Positions 33,570 to 44,359 are shown, counted from the stretch's first letter. The stretch: DNA of 64,000 bases from Steroidobacteraceae bacterium (GCA_019187185.1 JABAQU010000016.1:1-64000); one strand, 5' to 3'. Notes: generated by a model from the letters alone, not told the origin. Program-made: numbers and translations.

Positions 33570-34638
33570 GCGTCTGCACCCTGCCCTGTCTTACTTCGAA
33601 GGCGCGATCGGGCCGCCCGAAGAGGCTTGCGTCGGGCGCCAGGGTCGTCACAACGAGCTGCGTTTCGAGCGCCCGGATTCGCTCGATCAGTGTGAGGAGC
33701 CGAAAGTTATCCAGTTCTGCGGCCGGATCGTCGATCAGCAGGGTCGGGCGAATTTGCAGGGTCTCCTGCAGCAACTGCAGCTGGGCCAGCACCATCGACA
33801 GCGCCAGGAGTTTCTGCTGACCGCGCGACAGAACTTCCCGGGCGGCGCGATGACCGACGCGCAGCCGCAAGTCGGCACGGTGGGGTCCGACGCTGGTGGT
33901 TCCACGTGAAACATCGTGGTCAATGGCCGCCTGCAGGACCTCCGCGAGACCACGCTCACGCTCCCATCCCGAACTCCAGGTCGCGTCGATCGTGAAGCCC
34001 AACAGCTGCTGCTGGACGGTCTGCCACACCGGCTCGAGAGCCACGTAGTGGGCCGCCCTCGCCTCCGCCATCGGCACACCGGCGGCTACGAGCTCCCGGT
34101 CCCAGGCTACGAGCGCATCACACGTCGCGCCGGCCCGGAGAGCGGCATTCCGCTGCCTGAGGGCGCGAGCGTAGCGCGCCCAGTAGCCTCCGAAGGACGG
34201 TTCCACGTGGAACACACTCCAGTCGAACCAGCGTCGCCGCCCAGTCGGCCCACCCTCGACCAGGTGCTGGATGTCGGGATCGATCACCTGCACCGGATAC
34301 GCCTGGGTCAGTTCCGCGAGCGACGCGGTAAACGATCCATCGACCTTCGCGCGCGTCGTGGTGCCTCCGCTGGTTCCCTCGCCTCGCACGACTTCCACGC
34401 CGATGCTGTGCCGATCGGTACGCCCAAAGGCAATCAGTCGTTCGCACCCCTGACGGATCAGCCGGTCCGAGCTGCGCGTGCGAAAGGATCGGCCCCGACC
34501 CAGAAGGAAGATGGCCTCGAGCAAGGAGGTCTTGCCGGCTCCGTTCGAGCCCGAAACGAGGTTGAGGCCCGGGTGGAGCGAAACCTCGGATCGCTCAATA
34601 CAGCGCAGATCCTCGACGAGCAGTTCGGCGAGGGCCAT
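33565..34638 (-). CDS. recF: DNA replication/repair protein RecF
   Basis: 357 aa SMC-like ATPase. Walker A is GSNGAGKTSLLEA (about 33-41), the signature region is EVLSRGQQKLLAL and Walker B lies in LLIDDPAAELD. It loads RecA at gaps with RecO and RecR. The ATG at 34638 gives the family N-terminus (LLVEDLRCIE), only 11 bases after dnaN; no strong ribosome-binding site is seen, so coupling to dnaN is likely. Confidence 0.95.
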
Positions 34639-34649
34639 CGCCGGAGGCG

Positions 34650-35747
34650 TCAGAGTCGCATCGGCATGACGACGTAGCGCGCGCGCGCGCCGGCATCGGC
34701 CCGGATCAGGCAACTGCTGTTGGCATCGCCCAGGCCAATCTGGACCTTCTCGCCATCGACGGCGGCCAGTGCATCGAGCAGGTAGGTCACGTTGAAGCCG
34801 ATTTCGACCTCGTCACCCTGATAATTCACTTCGACCTGATCCTCGGCCTCTTCCTGTTCCGGATTGTGGGCCTGGACCGTGAGCAGGTCCGGCTTCACGG
34901 ACAGGCGCACGCCGCGATATTTCTCGTTCGACAGGATCGCGGTGCGCTGCAGGGCGTGCCGCAGGGCTTCCCGATCCCCCTCGATGAGCCGGCTCGGGCT
35001 GCTAGGGATCACACGGCTATATTCCGGGAACCTGCCGTCAATAAGCTTCGAAGTGAAGCGAACGTCGCCGATCTGTGCGCGAATGTGATTCGTACCGATG
35101 GCCACCTCGATGGCGCCGTCCGTTCCGAGCAGGCGCTGCAGCTCGAGCACGCCCTTGCGCGGCACGATGACCTGCTGGGGGTTCTTGGCCGGCTGCTCCA
35201 GCGTGCACTCGCAAATGGCGAGCCGATGGCCGTCGGTCGCGACAGCCCGCAGGCTCGGTCCCTCGGCTTCAATCAGGAGCCCATTCAAGTAATAGCGCAC
35301 GTCCTGCTGCGCCATCGAGAAATGCGTCTTCTCGATCAGGCGTCGAAACTCGGGCTGCGGCACGCTCAGGGTCTGCTGCGCGTGGATTTCCTCGACGACT
35401 GGATACTCGGCCGCCGGCAGGCTCGACAGCGTGAAACGGCTGCGGCCCGCGCGCACGACGACACGATCACCTTCCGTCGTCAGCGTGACCTTCGCGTCCT
35501 CCGGCAGCGCGCGGAAGATATCGAGGAGCTTCCGTCCCGGCACCGTCACGTCACCGGCCTGCTGCACATTGGCTTCGCTCGATGCCACGAGCTCGACTTC
35601 GAGGTCCGTGCCCGTGATCGAGAGCCGGTTGTTACGTGCAGCGAGGAGGACGTTCGCGAGGATCGGCATGGTCTGCCGCCGCTCGACGACGCCAATGACG
35701 CTCTGGAGCGGGTTCAGGACCTCCGCGCGCGTGGCCGAAATCTTCAT
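34650..35747 (-). CDS. dnaN: DNA polymerase III beta sliding clamp
   Basis: 365 aa, standard length with three repeated clamp domains. Recognisable segments are MPILANVLLAA, SLPAAEYPVVEE, ATDGHRLAICE, FPEYSRVIPS and the C-terminal ARYVVMPMRL. It encircles DNA and tethers the polymerase. It follows dnaA after a 212-base gap that carries DnaA-box-like sequences. Confidence 0.97.
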   Translation of the reverse strand: MKISATRAEVLNPLQSVIGVVERRQTMPILANVLLAARNNRLSITGTDLEVELVASSEANVQQAGDVTVPGRKLLDIFRALPEDAKVTLTTEGDRVVVRAGRSRFTLSSLPAAEYPVVEEIHAQQTLSVPQPEFRRLIEKTHFSMAQQDVRYYLNGLLIEAEGPSLRAVATDGHRLAICECTLEQPAKNPQQVIVPRKGVLELQRLLGTDGAIEVAIGTNHIRAQIGDVRFTSKLIDGRFPEYSRVIPSSPSRLIEGDREALRHALQRTAILSNEKYRGVRLSVKPDLLTVQAHNPEQEEAEDQVEVNYQGDEVEIGFNVTYLLDALAAVDGEKVQIGLGDANSSCLIRADAGARARYVVMPMRL

Positions 35748-35959
35748 GTGCCGGGCCTTCCTGGATTCTTGAATCTTGTATGAAAGTCAGCAGTAGCAAC
35801 TGTAGACACTGTGCATAACGGAACAACCGGAAAAACGGTTTGGCTGTCAGCTGCTTGCGGTCAGCTGCCCGCCGCGAAGCCCTGTGAGGGGCTGCGCCAA
35901 TTCCTGTTGATCAATTGTGCGCAAAGTTACGCACACTTTCATCCACAGTGTGCCCACAG
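35748..35959. other. dnaA-dnaN intergenic region with DnaA-box-like sequences
   Basis: A minus-strand TTATGCACA lies at 35811-35819, matching TTATNCACA. A plus-strand TCATCCACA at 35939-35947 matches 8 of 9. A weaker TTACGCACA is at 35927-35935. The stretch around 35765-35790 is AT-richer than its surroundings. It could be an origin element or the dnaN promoter region; the 37307-37456 gap upstream of dnaA shows no comparable boxes. Confidence 0.4.
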
Positions 35960-37306
35960 TCATCCGGTGAGTGTTCTCAACAGGTTCGAATAATCCTCGC
36001 CGATGCGCTGGTCGCTGTCGCGAAACTCGCGGATTCGTTTGCACGCATGCAGCACGGTCGTGTGGTCACGGCCCCCGAAGGCATCGCCGATCTCCGGCAA
36101 GCTGTGGCTCGTGAGTTCCTTCGCGAGCGCCATCGCGACCTGGCGCGGCCGCGCGATCGAACGGCTGCGGCGCTTTGACAGCAGGTCCGCCACGCGCACC
36201 TTGTAGTAATCCGCCACGGTCTTCTGGATGTTCTCGACCGTCACGAGTTTCGCCTGCAGCGACAAGAGGTCCTTGAGCGCATCCTTCGCGAATTCGAGCG
36301 TGATCGGCCGGCCCGTGAAGCGGGAGTTCGCGACCACGCGGCGCAGCGCGCCCTCGAGCTCGCGCACGTTCGAACGGATGCGTTTGGCTATGAAGAACGC
36401 CACTTCCTCGGGCAGCGCCACGCCGGATGCCTGGCCCTTGCTCATCAGGATCGCGACGCAGGTTTCGAGTTCGGGCGGCTCGATCGCGACGGTGAGCCCC
36501 CAGCCGAAGCGGGATTTCAGCCGCTCCTCGAGGCCGTCGACTTCCTTCGGGTAGCGGTCGCAGGTCACGATCACCTGCTGCTGGCCCTCGAGCAGCGCGT
36601 TGAACGTGTGGAAAAACTCCTCCTGCGAGCGGTCCTTGCCGGCAAAGAACTGGATGTCGTCGATCAGCAGCGCATCGAGCGAGCGATACGCCGTCTTGAA
36701 CTCGTTCATCTTGTTGTGCTGGAGCGCCTTGACCATGTCGCTGACGAAGCGCTCGGAATGCACGTAGGCGATGCGCGCGTCCGGATCGCGCTCGCGGATC
36801 AGGTGGCCGGCGGCGTGCATCAGGTGGGTCTTGCCGAGACCGACGCCGCCGTAGACGAAGAGCGGGTTGTAGGCTTTGCCGGGGTTCTCGCCGACCTGGA
36901 GCGCCGCGGCCCGCGCCAGCTGGTTGCTCTTGCCCTCGACGAAACCCGCGAACGTGAAATCGGGATTGAGGCGCGCGCCGACGACGAGGCCTTCGGAGCG
37001 GCGGCCCGCGGCTCCTGCGGCCGCGACGGGCCCGGAGGCGTCTGGCCCCGGCGCACTGGCGCGGCGGCTGCCGACTTCCACGGTGATGATCGGGGCGTCC
37101 CCGGTCGAGCCATCGCGCAGCAGGTCGCCGATGCGCGCGAGGATGTGCGTGTTGACCCAGTCGACGACGAAGCGGTTCGGTGCGAGCAGCTTCAGCGCAC
37201 CGTCGCCCTGGACCGCCTGCAGCGGCCGCACCCAGGTATTGAACTGCTGCTCCGGCAGTTCATCCTCGAGAGCGCGCATGCAACGTGCCCAGAGCCCAGC
37301 TTCCAA
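35960..37306 (-). CDS. dnaA: Chromosomal replication initiator DnaA
   Basis: 448 aa. Domain I starts [21 protein letters not shown]. Domain II is a short Ala/Pro/Gly-rich linker (about 85-115). The AAA+ domain III has [16 protein letters not shown] and [13 protein letters not shown]. The DNA-binding domain IV has the [15 protein letters not shown] signature. The start is taken as TTG 37306 because the conserved LW-x2-C-x3-LEDEL lies upstream of the first ATG (37279). It is divergent from rpmH. Confidence 0.97.
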   Translation of the reverse strand: MEAGLWARCMRALEDELPEQQFNTWVRPLQAVQGDGALKLLAPNRFVVDWVNTHILARIGDLLRDGSTGDAPIITVEVGSRRASAPGPDASGPVAAAGAAGRRSEGLVVGARLNPDFTFAGFVEGKSNQLARAAALQVGENPGKAYNPLFVYGGVGLGKTHLMHAAGHLIRERDPDARIAYVHSERFVSDMVKALQHNKMNEFKTAYRSLDALLIDDIQFFAGKDRSQEEFFHTFNALLEGQQQVIVTCDRYPKEVDGLEERLKSRFGWGLTVAIEPPELETCVAILMSKGQASGVALPEEVAFFIAKRIRSNVRELEGALRRVVANSRFTGRPITLEFAKDALKDLLSLQAKLVTVENIQKTVADYYKVRVADLLSKRRSRSIARPRQVAMALAKELTSHSLPEIGDAFGGRDHTTVLHACKRIREFRDSDQRIGEDYSNLLRTLTG

Positions 37307-37456
37307 ATCGAGACCCCAGTGTCATGGAACCCGCCGCCGGACGCGGCGGGGTCGCGGAGTTTAACAGGGCCGGGCGTATTGACACTCCCTGCTGACGTGC
37401 TTACCCTTCCGAGCCTTTTTTCGGCCACATTTCACGGCGCTCGGAGCCCATGCATC
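37307..37456. promoter_or_regulatory. dnaA-rpmH divergent region with rpmH promoter
   Basis: Plus strand: a perfect -35 TTGACA at 37379-37384 is followed 17 bases later by TACCCT (37402-37407), a weak -10, about 50 bases before the rpmH ATG. A hairpin CCCGCCGC/GCGGCGGG lies at about 37330-37351, in the dnaA leader on the minus strand. No clear DnaA boxes were found here. Confidence 0.45.
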
Positions 37457-37594
37457 ATGAGTAAACGCACCTATCAGCCGAGCAAGGTCCGGCGCAAGCG
37501 CACGCACGGGTTCCGCGCGCGCATGGCGACGAAGGGCGGCCAGAAGGTCCTCTCCCGGCGTCGTTCCAAGGGCCGCAAGAAGCTCAGTCCCTGA
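37457..37594 (+). CDS. rpmH: 50S ribosomal protein bL34
   Basis: 45 aa, very basic, with the family sequence [20 protein letters not shown] and a C-terminal [11 protein letters not shown]. It is a structural protein of the large subunit. First gene of rpmH-rnpA-yidD-yidC, divergent from dnaA. Its stop TGA overlaps a CTG that is the likely rnpA start. Confidence 0.98.
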   Translation: MSKRTYQPSKVRRKRTHGFRARMATKGGQKVLSRRRSKGRKKLSP

Positions 37595-37959
37595 TCCGCC
37601 ACACGTTCCCCGCGCAACGGCGTTTGCGCCTGAAAGCGGACTTCGAGCGAGTCCAGGGCGGGGGGCAGCGTATTGCGGACAGCTACTTCAGCATGACCTT
37701 CCGGCCGAACGACCTCGGCGTCCCGCGTCTCGGGCTCGCCGTCGCGATCCGCACCGTCGGCACGGCCGTGGCACGCAATCGCGTACGGCGGATCGTCAAG
37801 GAATCCTTTCGCCTCGCGCAGCACGCGCTGCCGGCCGTCGACATCGTCGTGGCGGCGCGCGCGCGCGTGAAGGGCGCGGTGTCCCGCGACTTGCGCGCGA
37901 GCCTCGCGACACTCTGGAACAAGGTCGCATCGCGATGCGCCAGCTCGTCCGCGGTCTGA
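37591..37959 (+). CDS. rnpA: Ribonuclease P protein component
   Basis: 122 aa from the proposed start. The conserved RNR helix is [14 protein letters not shown], and [10 protein letters not shown] follows. The family's N-terminal F-P-x(4)-RL and F-x-RV segments appear as [16 protein letters not shown], encoded upstream of the first standard start (TTG 37624). Translation therefore probably begins at CTG 37591, overlapping the rpmH stop (CTGA). The alternative TTG start would lose this segment. It assists RNase P RNA in tRNA 5' maturation. It overlaps yidD by 25 bases. Confidence 0.9.
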   Translation: MIRHTFPAQRRLRLKADFERVQGGGQRIADSYFSMTFRPNDLGVPRLGLAVAIRTVGTAVARNRVRRIVKESFRLAQHALPAVDIVVAARARVKGAVSRDLRASLATLWNKVASRCASSSAV

Positions 37960-38162
37960 TCCGCCTCTATCAGTGGACCTTGAGCCCGCTCCTCGGGCCG
38001 CGGTGCCGCTTCTATCCCTCCTGTTCCCACTATGCGCTCGAGGCCGTGGACCGGTTCGGCGTGCTCCGCGGCGGCTGGCTCGCCGCGCGGCGCATCGGCC
38101 GCTGCCATCCCTGGCATCCGGGCGGCTTCGATCCGGTACCGCACCTGCACCATGACCACTAA
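37935..38162 (+). CDS. yidD: Membrane protein insertion efficiency factor YidD
   Basis: 75 aa. It has the family core [27 protein letters not shown] (quoted in part: [19 protein letters not shown]), with an amphipathic N-terminal helix and C-terminal [10 protein letters not shown]. It assists YidC-mediated insertion. It overlaps rnpA by 25 bases and yidC by 11 bases. Confidence 0.96.
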   Translation: MRQLVRGLIRLYQWTLSPLLGPRCRFYPSCSHYALEAVDRFGVLRGGWLAARRIGRCHPWHPGGFDPVPHLHHDH

Positions 38163-39867
38163 TCCCCGCGTTTTCCTCTGGCTCGGCCTCGTCCTGCTCG
38201 CCTGGATCAACTACGAGACGTGGACGCGCGACTACGCGCCGAAGCCGAAGTCGCCCGCCGAGATCGCGCAGGAAGCGCAGGCGGTGGCGCAGCGCCGCGC
38301 GCAACTCGAGGAAAATGTGCCGCAGGCGACGGTGCCTGCGCCGGCCACGACGCCGGCGGCCGGCGCCGCGGGGGGTGAAGTCCCGGCGGCCGCGCCCGTC
38401 GATGTCGCGGGTGCGCCGGAACCGGCGCCCGCCAGTTCCGCGGTCGTCCATGTCGTCACCGACGTGCTCGATCTCGACATCGGGCTCACCGGCGGCGAGC
38501 TGCGGCGCGCGGACCTGCTCGCCTATCCGCTGGTGAAGGGGCAGGCGACGCGGGTGCGCCTCTTCAATCGCGACAGCGCACATGGCTTCTACGTGCTGCA
38601 GACGGGGCTCACCGGCGGGGCGAGCGGCGTGCCGCACCCGACGCATCTCGCGACTTTCACGTCGGCGGCGAGCGAATACCGCCTCGCGCCGGGCGCAAAG
38701 GAATTGCGCGTGCCGCTCACCTGGACCGACGGGCAGGGCGTCACCGTGACGAAGGTCTTCGTCTTCGAGCGCGGTCGTTACAACATCGGGCTCGAATACG
38801 ATGTGAAGAATGCGGGCGCTGCGCCCTGGTCGGCCGCGCCCTATGCGCAGATCCTGCGCGACAACATCCCGGTCGAGCGCTCGATGTTCTCGCCCGACAG
38901 CTACGCCTTCAAGGGCCCCGCGTACTACGACGGCACGAAGTACCAGAAGCTGAAGCTCGACAAGGAAGAGAACCAGCACCTGTCCCTCGACGTCACGGGC
39001 GGCTGGATCGCGGGCATGCAGCACCATTTCGTCACTGCGGTGGTCCCGCCGGTGGCGGCGACGACCCATGTCGCGCTCAAGGTGGACGGCAACAAATACC
39101 TGCTGTCGACGGTCGGCCGTGCGCAGACCGTGGCGCCGGGTGCGGATGCGACGTTCAAGGAGACGCTGTTCGTCGGTCCGAAACTGCAGTCGCAGCTCGA
39201 GACGACCGGCCCCGAGCTCGAGCGCGTTGCGGACTACGGGCTCCTGACGCCGCTCGCGAAACCGCTCTTCATCCTGCTCAAGTGGTTGCACCGGCTGGTC
39301 GGCAACTGGGGCTGGGCGATCGTGCTCGCGACCTGCATCCTGAAGGCGGTTTTCTATCCGCTGTCGGAGAAGGCCGGCAAGTCGATGGCGAAAATGAAGA
39401 CGCTGACGCCGCGCATCAAGAACCTGCAGGAGCTGTACAAGGACGACCGCGAGAAGCTCGGCAAGGCGATGATGGAGCTCTACCAGCGCGAGAAGATCAA
39501 TCCGGTGGCCGGCTGCCTGCCGATCCTGATCCAGATGCCGGTGTTCCTCGCGTTCTACTGGGTGCTGCTCGAGAGCGTCGAGATGCGCCAGGCGCCGTTC
39601 ATGCTCTGGATCAACGACCTGTCGTCGCGCGATCCGTACTTCGTGCTGCCCGCGATCATGGCCGCCGCGATGTTCGCGCAGTACAAGCTGAACCCCGCGC
39701 CGCCCGACCCGGTGCAGGCCAAGGTGTTCATGATCATGCCGTTTGCGATGTCGGTGATGTTCGCGTTCTTCCCCGCGGGCCTCGTGCTCTACTGGGTGAC
39801 GAACACGATCCTCTCGATCGCGCAGCAGTGGAACATCAACCGGCGGATCGAGGCGCAGGCGAAATAG
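38152..39867 (+). CDS. yidC: Membrane protein insertase YidC
   Basis: 571 aa. An N-terminal membrane anchor (about 6-22), an Ala/Pro-rich linker (about 35-90), a large periplasmic beta-sandwich domain (about 95-345) and the conserved insertase core (about 365-560) with five membrane segments are present. Core motifs include [19 protein letters not shown] and [21 protein letters not shown] (quoted in parts). ATG 38152 overlaps yidD. In relatives mnmE follows directly; here 6.7 kb of accessory genes intervene. Confidence 0.96.
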   Translation: MTTNPRVFLWLGLVLLAWINYETWTRDYAPKPKSPAEIAQEAQAVAQRRAQLEENVPQATVPAPATTPAAGAAGGEVPAAAPVDVAGAPEPAPASSAVVHVVTDVLDLDIGLTGGELRRADLLAYPLVKGQATRVRLFNRDSAHGFYVLQTGLTGGASGVPHPTHLATFTSAASEYRLAPGAKELRVPLTWTDGQGVTVTKVFVFERGRYNIGLEYDVKNAGAAPWSAAPYAQILRDNIPVERSMFSPDSYAFKGPAYYDGTKYQKLKLDKEENQHLSLDVTGGWIAGMQHHFVTAVVPPVAATTHVALKVDGNKYLLSTVGRAQTVAPGADATFKETLFVGPKLQSQLETTGPELERVADYGLLTPLAKPLFILLKWLHRLVGNWGWAIVLATCILKAVFYPLSEKAGKSMAKMKTLTPRIKNLQELYKDDREKLGKAMMELYQREKINPVAGCLPILIQMPVFLAFYWVLLESVEMRQAPFMLWINDLSSRDPYFVLPAIMAAAMFAQYKLNPAPPDPVQAKVFMIMPFAMSVMFAFFPAGLVLYWVTNTILSIAQQWNINRRIEAQAK

Positions 39868-39874
39868 GCGCTAT

Positions 39875-40816
39875 TCAGACCGGTCGGCCGCGCACCCATT
39901 GCGAGAAGAGCCACTTCTCGCCGCGCGTCGTCGGCGCGCCGGCATGGATCGTGTTGAAGTCGGGCCGGCCGGCGGCGTCGACATTGAAGAAGAGCAGCGC
40001 ATCGCCGCGCGCACCCTTGTAACGGAAGTGGATGCGCGGAAAGTCGGTCTCGCCGCCTTCGTAGTCGTCGTTGAGGTAGACGAGGAACGTCGCGACGCGC
40101 TGGCCGCGCCGCTCGACTTCCCGCGCGAGCGTCGGCGTCGTCGTTTCCTGAAAGTCGCCGTGCGGCTTGAACTCCTGCCCCGGCTCGTAGTGCAGCAGCT
40201 TCGCGACTTCGAAGTGATCGGTCGCGATGTCCGCAGCCGCGGCGATGCGGTCGCGCAGCAGCGCGAGCAGCACGCTCGCGTTGCCGAACGTGTAGTCGGA
40301 CTCCGTGTTGGTACGCGACTCGCTCGCCTCGTGGCCGTCGGCATCGCGGCGATAGACGAGCGCGCGGCGCAGGTTGTGCCGGCCGCGCTCGATCAACCAG
40401 TCGCATTCGGCCGCTGTCGCGAAGCGCTCGAACACGCGGATCCGCGGCGATTCGGACACGATGCGCGGTGCCGGCGCCGCGGTCAGCCCGGCGACATTGA
40501 CGTCGGTGCCGCCGCGCAGCAGCAGCTGCAGTTCCTCGCGCGCCGGCGTCCAGCCGAGCGCCGCGGCGCGCCGCAGGCAGGTCACCGCATCCGCGAGACT
40601 GCGCGGGCGCAGCACGCCGAAGGCCGCGAGCAGTGCATGCAGGGCCGTCGCTTCCGGATGCCCGCGCGACGCCGCCTGGTTCAGGCACGCGACCCCTTCC
40701 TGCGGCGCTGCCGGCACGCCGTCGCCGAGCAGCAGCCTGCGCCCGAGCGCAGTCAGCGCATCGAGGTCGCCACTCGAAGCGCGGGCCCGCAGGTGCAGGA
40801 GCGTCGGCGGAAGCAT
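39875..40816 (-). CDS. Prolyl 4-hydroxylase-type 2OG-Fe(II) oxygenase with Sel1-like repeats
   Basis: 313 aa. The N-terminal 105 residues hold about three alpha-helical Sel1-like repeats (LTALGRRLLLGDGV, EGVACLNQAASRGH, DAVTCLRRAAALGW). The C-terminal P4Hc domain (about 125-310) has the iron triad HGD in FKPHGDFQ and a distal His in FNTIHAGAP, plus the 2OG-binding Lys in RGEKWLFSQWVR. It hydroxylates an unknown protein or peptide, possibly chosen by the Sel1 repeats. It converges with yidC with a 7-base gap and follows the ABC permease gene by 9 bases. Confidence 0.85.
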   Translation of the reverse strand: MLPPTLLHLRARASSGDLDALTALGRRLLLGDGVPAAPQEGVACLNQAASRGHPEATALHALLAAFGVLRPRSLADAVTCLRRAAALGWTPAREELQLLLRGGTDVNVAGLTAAPAPRIVSESPRIRVFERFATAAECDWLIERGRHNLRRALVYRRDADGHEASESRTNTESDYTFGNASVLLALLRDRIAAAADIATDHFEVAKLLHYEPGQEFKPHGDFQETTTPTLAREVERRGQRVATFLVYLNDDYEGGETDFPRIHFRYKGARGDALLFFNVDAAGRPDFNTIHAGAPTTRGEKWLFSQWVRGRPV

Positions 40817-40825
40817 CGGCGAAGC

Positions 40826-41593
40826 TTAGCGCAACCTCCTCGCGACCAGCGCCCTTGCAACCGTGACGCCCACGGCAGCGATGGCAGCGAGCGCGAAGAG
40901 GTGGCCTGCGGCGCCCGCCAGCGGTTGCCCGAGAACGATTGCGCGCATCAGTTGCGTCGCGTGCGAGAGCGGCAGCAGTTGCGCGATGACCTGCACGGCG
41001 GGCGGCACCTGCGCGGTCGGGAAGAACACGCCCGAGACCAGCACCATCGGCGTGATGAACAGCGTGAAGTAATAGACGAAGTGGTCGTAGGTCTTCGCGA
41101 CCGCGGTCACCACGAGCGCGATGCCCGAGAACGCGAGGCCGGTCAGGAGCATGAGCGGGAAGGCCCAGAGCGCGCTCGGGCTGCGCACGAGCCCGAGCGC
41201 CGCCATCACGATGAAGATCGCGACGCCCGACAACGTGCCCTTGAGCGCCGCCCACACCCACTCGCCGACGACGATGTCGGTCACGGTCATCGGCGCGTGC
41301 AGGATGCCTTCCCAGGTGCGTTGCTGCTTCAGGCGGGCGAACGCCGACCACAGCGCCTCGAAGCTCGCCGAATACATCACGCCGTAGCAGATCATGCCGG
41401 AGCCGAGGAACTCGAGGTACGGCAGGCCGCTGACCGTCGGCAGGAGGCTGCCGAGCCCGAAGCCGAGGCCGACGAGCCAGAAGAGCGGGTCGACGAGATT
41501 GCCGACGAGCGAGGCCGCGAGCAGCTTGCGCCACACGCGATAGTTGCGAAAGACGACGTGGCGGAAGCGCAGCGTGTCAGTCACGGAGGTCAC
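40826..41593 (-). CDS. ABC-2 type exporter permease (NodJ-like)
   Basis: 255 aa with six hydrophobic segments. The end of the protein has [29 protein letters not shown] (quoted in part), the ABC-2 signature found in NodJ and DrrB-type permeases. It pairs with the ATPase encoded just upstream, whose end it overlaps by 17 bases. Substrate is unknown. Confidence 0.9.
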   Translation of the reverse strand: MTSVTDTLRFRHVVFRNYRVWRKLLAASLVGNLVDPLFWLVGLGFGLGSLLPTVSGLPYLEFLGSGMICYGVMYSASFEALWSAFARLKQQRTWEGILHAPMTVTDIVVGEWVWAALKGTLSGVAIFIVMAALGLVRSPSALWAFPLMLLTGLAFSGIALVVTAVAKTYDHFVYYFTLFITPMVLVSGVFFPTAQVPPAVQVIAQLLPLSHATQLMRAIVLGQPLAGAAGHLFALAAIAAVGVTVARALVARRLR

Positions 41594-42482
41594 GCCCGGT
41601 GAGCTTCAGGAACACGTCCTCGAGATTCGCCGAGCGGCGCAGCACGCGCAACTCCGGCTCGGCGGCGAGCGTCGCGAGCAGCGGCTCGGGGTCGCGGCAG
41701 TAGCAGAACGCCGTCTCGCCGGTGAGCTCGGCGCGTTCGGCGAGCCGTTTCGCGTGCGCCTCGAACCAGGCGCCCACACGGTCGCCGTAGACTTCGATCA
41801 CGGCCGGTTCGATCTCGCGGTCGATCAGCACGTGCGGCGGCGCTTCCGCGATGAACGCGCCACGGTCCATGATCGCGACGCGATCGCAGAGGCGCTGCGC
41901 CTCGTCCATGAAGTGCGTCGTCAGGATGATCGTGCGTCCCTCGCCGAGCAGGCGCTTCAGGCGCTGCCAGACGAGATGCCGCGCCTGCGGATCGAGCCCG
42001 GTGGTCGGCTCGTCGAGGAAGAGCACGCGCGGGTCGTTGACGAGCGCGCGCGCGATCGTGAGCCGCCGCTTCATGCCTCCCGACAGCGCCTCGATCGGCG
42101 CATCGGCCTTGTCGGTGAGTCCGGCGTAATCGAGCAGCCACGGAACGCGCGCGGCGACGGCGGCACGCGGCAGGCCGAAGTAGCGGCCGAACATCTCGAG
42201 GTTCTCGCGCACCGTGAAATCGGGGTCGAGGTTGTCGAACTGCGGCACCACACCGATCCGCGCCCGCGCCTCGCGGGCGCGCGCCGGCACCGGCAGCGAA
42301 TCGAGCGTGATCTCGCCGGCGTCGGGTGCGGTGAGGCCGAGGCAGCAGCGCAGCGTCGTTGTCTTGCCGGCGCCGTTCGGCCCGAGGAGGCCGTAGCACT
42401 CGCCCGCATCGACATGGAAGCTGACGCCGCGCACGACCTCGAGCGCACCGAATTTCTTGTGCAGTTCGCGGACAGTCAGCAC
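41577..42482 (-). CDS. ABC exporter ATP-binding protein (NodI-like)
   Basis: 301 aa. Walker A is [12 protein letters not shown], the Q-loop is [13 protein letters not shown], the signature is LSGGMKRRL, and Walker B is [14 protein letters not shown]. The C-terminal 80 residues are the accessory domain usual in NodI/DrrA-type proteins. The GTG at 42482 is preferred: a longer frame to 42578 would run into the start of the divergent symporter. Forms an exporter with the overlapping permease. Confidence 0.9.
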   Translation of the reverse strand: MLTVRELHKKFGALEVVRGVSFHVDAGECYGLLGPNGAGKTTTLRCCLGLTAPDAGEITLDSLPVPARAREARARIGVVPQFDNLDPDFTVRENLEMFGRYFGLPRAAVAARVPWLLDYAGLTDKADAPIEALSGGMKRRLTIARALVNDPRVLFLDEPTTGLDPQARHLVWQRLKRLLGEGRTIILTTHFMDEAQRLCDRVAIMDRGAFIAEAPPHVLIDREIEPAVIEVYGDRVGAWFEAHAKRLAERAELTGETAFCYCRDPEPLLATLAAEPELRVLRRSANLEDVFLKLTGRDLRD

Positions 42483-42558
42483 GGGCCGACAGGATACCGG
42501 AGAGCCCTTGCGGGCGAGCGCGAATGTCGCCAGAGTGCCCCGGAAACAGGGGGTGACC

Positions 42559-43794
42559 GTGTCCCGCGGATTTACCATCGCGCTCGTCGTGGCGCTCGTG
42601 CTCGGTGTGGCCGTCGGCTACGCGTGCCATGTCGGGATCACCGATCCGGCGACGCTCGCCCGCCTCGCCGGCTACTTCGCCATCGTCACCGACGCGTTCC
42701 TGCGCCTGATCAAGATGATCATCGGGCCGCTCGTGTTTTCGACCCTCGTCGTCGGCATCGCGAACATGGGCGCGGGCCGGGCGGTCGGCCGCGTCGGCCT
42801 GCGCACCGTCGGCTGGTTCCTGTTCGCGTCGCTGTTCTCGCTCGTGATCGGCATCGTGATGGTGCTGCTGCTCGAACCGGGCCGCGACCTCGCGCTCGAG
42901 ATGCCGAAGGCTGCGGCCGGCGCCGCGGCGCAGCTCGCGCAGCCGGGCCTCAAGGAGTTCGTGCACAGCCTCGTGCCACGCTCGATCGCCGAGGCGATGG
43001 CGAACAACTCGATCCTGCAGATCGTCGTGTTCTCGGTGTTCTTCGGCGTCGGGCTCGCCTCGCTCGGCGAACGCGGCCGCGGCCTCACCGCGCTCATCGA
43101 CCAGGTCGCGCACGTGATGCTGAAAGTCACCGGCTACGTGATGTGGGCCGCGCCGCCCGCGGTGTTCGCCGCCGTCGCCGCGACCGTCACGGCGGAGGGG
43201 CTCGGCATCCTCGGCACCTATGGGGAGTTCATCGGCGGCTACTACGTCGCGCTCGTCGTGCTCTGGGCGCTGCTGATCGGCCTCGGCGCGCTGGTGATCG
43301 GCACGCGCGTGCGCACGCTCGTCTCGATGATCCGCGAGCCGCTGCTGCTCGCGTTCTCGACCGCGAGCTCCGAGGCGGCGTATCCGAAGACGCTCGAGCA
43401 GCTCGAGCGCTTCGGCATCTCCCCGCGCATCGCGAGCTTCGTGCTGCCGCTCGGCTACTCGTTCAACCTCGACGGCTCGATGATGTACTGCACGTTCGCC
43501 ACGCTCTTCATCGCGCAGGCCTACGGCATCGAGCTCGGCGGCGCGCAGCTCGTGACGCTGCTGCTGCTGCTGCTCGTGACGAGCAAGGGCATCGCCGGCG
43601 TGCCGCGCGCCTCGCTCGTCGTGCTCGCCGCGACACTGCCGCACTTCGGCATCCCGGACGAGGGGCTGCTGCTCGTGCTCGCGGTCGACCAGTTCCTCGA
43701 CATGGGCCGCAGCGCGACCAATGTCGTCGGCAACTCGGTCGCCTCCGCGGTCGTCGCGAAATGGGAAGGCGAACTGGGCGAGACGCGGGCCTGA
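42559..43794 (+). CDS. DAACS-family dicarboxylate/glutamate:cation symporter
   Basis: 411 aa, about eight membrane segments. Canonical family motifs are [43 protein letters not shown] and [17 protein letters not shown] (the cation/substrate site). It imports a C4-dicarboxylate or acidic amino acid with protons or sodium. GTG 42559 is preceded by a purine-rich AGGGGG; GTG 42553 is an alternative. Divergent from the NodIJ-like exporter. Confidence 0.92.
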   Translation: MSRGFTIALVVALVLGVAVGYACHVGITDPATLARLAGYFAIVTDAFLRLIKMIIGPLVFSTLVVGIANMGAGRAVGRVGLRTVGWFLFASLFSLVIGIVMVLLLEPGRDLALEMPKAAAGAAAQLAQPGLKEFVHSLVPRSIAEAMANNSILQIVVFSVFFGVGLASLGERGRGLTALIDQVAHVMLKVTGYVMWAAPPAVFAAVAATVTAEGLGILGTYGEFIGGYYVALVVLWALLIGLGALVIGTRVRTLVSMIREPLLLAFSTASSEAAYPKTLEQLERFGISPRIASFVLPLGYSFNLDGSMMYCTFATLFIAQAYGIELGGAQLVTLLLLLLVTSKGIAGVPRASLVVLAATLPHFGIPDEGLLLVLAVDQFLDMGRSATNVVGNSVASAVVAKWEGELGETRA

Positions 43795-43858
43795 GCGCGC
43801 CGCTTGCGTCGCGGCCGGCCGAGGGCTATCTAGGAGCCTCGAACATCAGGGGACCGCG

Positions 43859-44359
43859 ATGAGCTACCGCCTCCACGTCAACGGCCAGGTGCACACGGTC
43901 GATGTGCCCGGCGACATGCCGCTTCTCTGGGTGCTGCGCGACAGCCTCGGGCTCGTCGGCACGAAGTTCGGCTGCGGGCAGGCGCTCTGCGGCGCCTGCA
44001 CGGTCCACGTGGACGGCGTCGCGCAGCGCTCCTGCCAGTTGCCGGTGTCCGGCGTCGGCGAGGGCAAGATCACGACGATCGAGCATGTTGGGACCACTCC
44101 CATCGGCGCGCGGCTGCAGGCGGCCTGGCTCGAGATCGACGTGATGCAGTGCGGCTACTGCCAGGCGGGGCAGGTCATGAACGCCGCGTCGCTGCTCGCC
44201 ACGACGCCGAAACCGACCCGGGACGACATCCGCTCGGCGATGGCCGGCAACATCTGCCGCTGCGCCTGCTACAACCGCATCGAGGAGGCGATCCGGATGG
44301 CGGCGGGCCTCGATCCGGCCGATGACGCGCAGGACGAGGAGAAGGCCCATGCGGTCTGA
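43859..44359 (+). CDS. [2Fe-2S] subunit of an IorA-type molybdenum hydroxylase
   Basis: 166 aa. A plant-type ferredoxin domain has four Cys in FGCGQALCGACTVHVDG-x5-C. A second all-helical [2Fe-2S] domain has CGYCQAGQ and ICRCACYNRI. This is the small electron-transfer subunit of isoquinoline 1-oxidoreductase-like and aldehyde oxidase-like enzymes. GGGG precedes the ATG by 5 bases. Its end overlaps the large-subunit gene by 11 bases. Confidence 0.9.
   Translation: MSYRLHVNGQVHTVDVPGDMPLLWVLRDSLGLVGTKFGCGQALCGACTVHVDGVAQRSCQLPVSGVGEGKITTIEHVGTTPIGARLQAAWLEIDVMQCGYCQAGQVMNAASLLATTPKPTRDDIRSAMAGNICRCACYNRIEEAIRMAAGLDPADDAQDEEKAHAV

Noticed and set aside
37330-37351. Intrinsic terminator between dnaA and rpmH
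   Set aside because: The hairpin lies between divergent starts and has no T-tract, so termination is unlikely.
37474-39291. 605-codon open frame on the minus strand opposite rpmH, rnpA, yidD and yidC
   Set aside because: Antisense shadow of conserved housekeeping genes, with low-complexity Arg-rich content.
42483-42578. N-terminal extension of the NodI-like ATPase to ATG 42578
   Set aside because: The added residues do not look like the family and would overlap the divergent symporter start; GTG 42482 begins the conserved domain.
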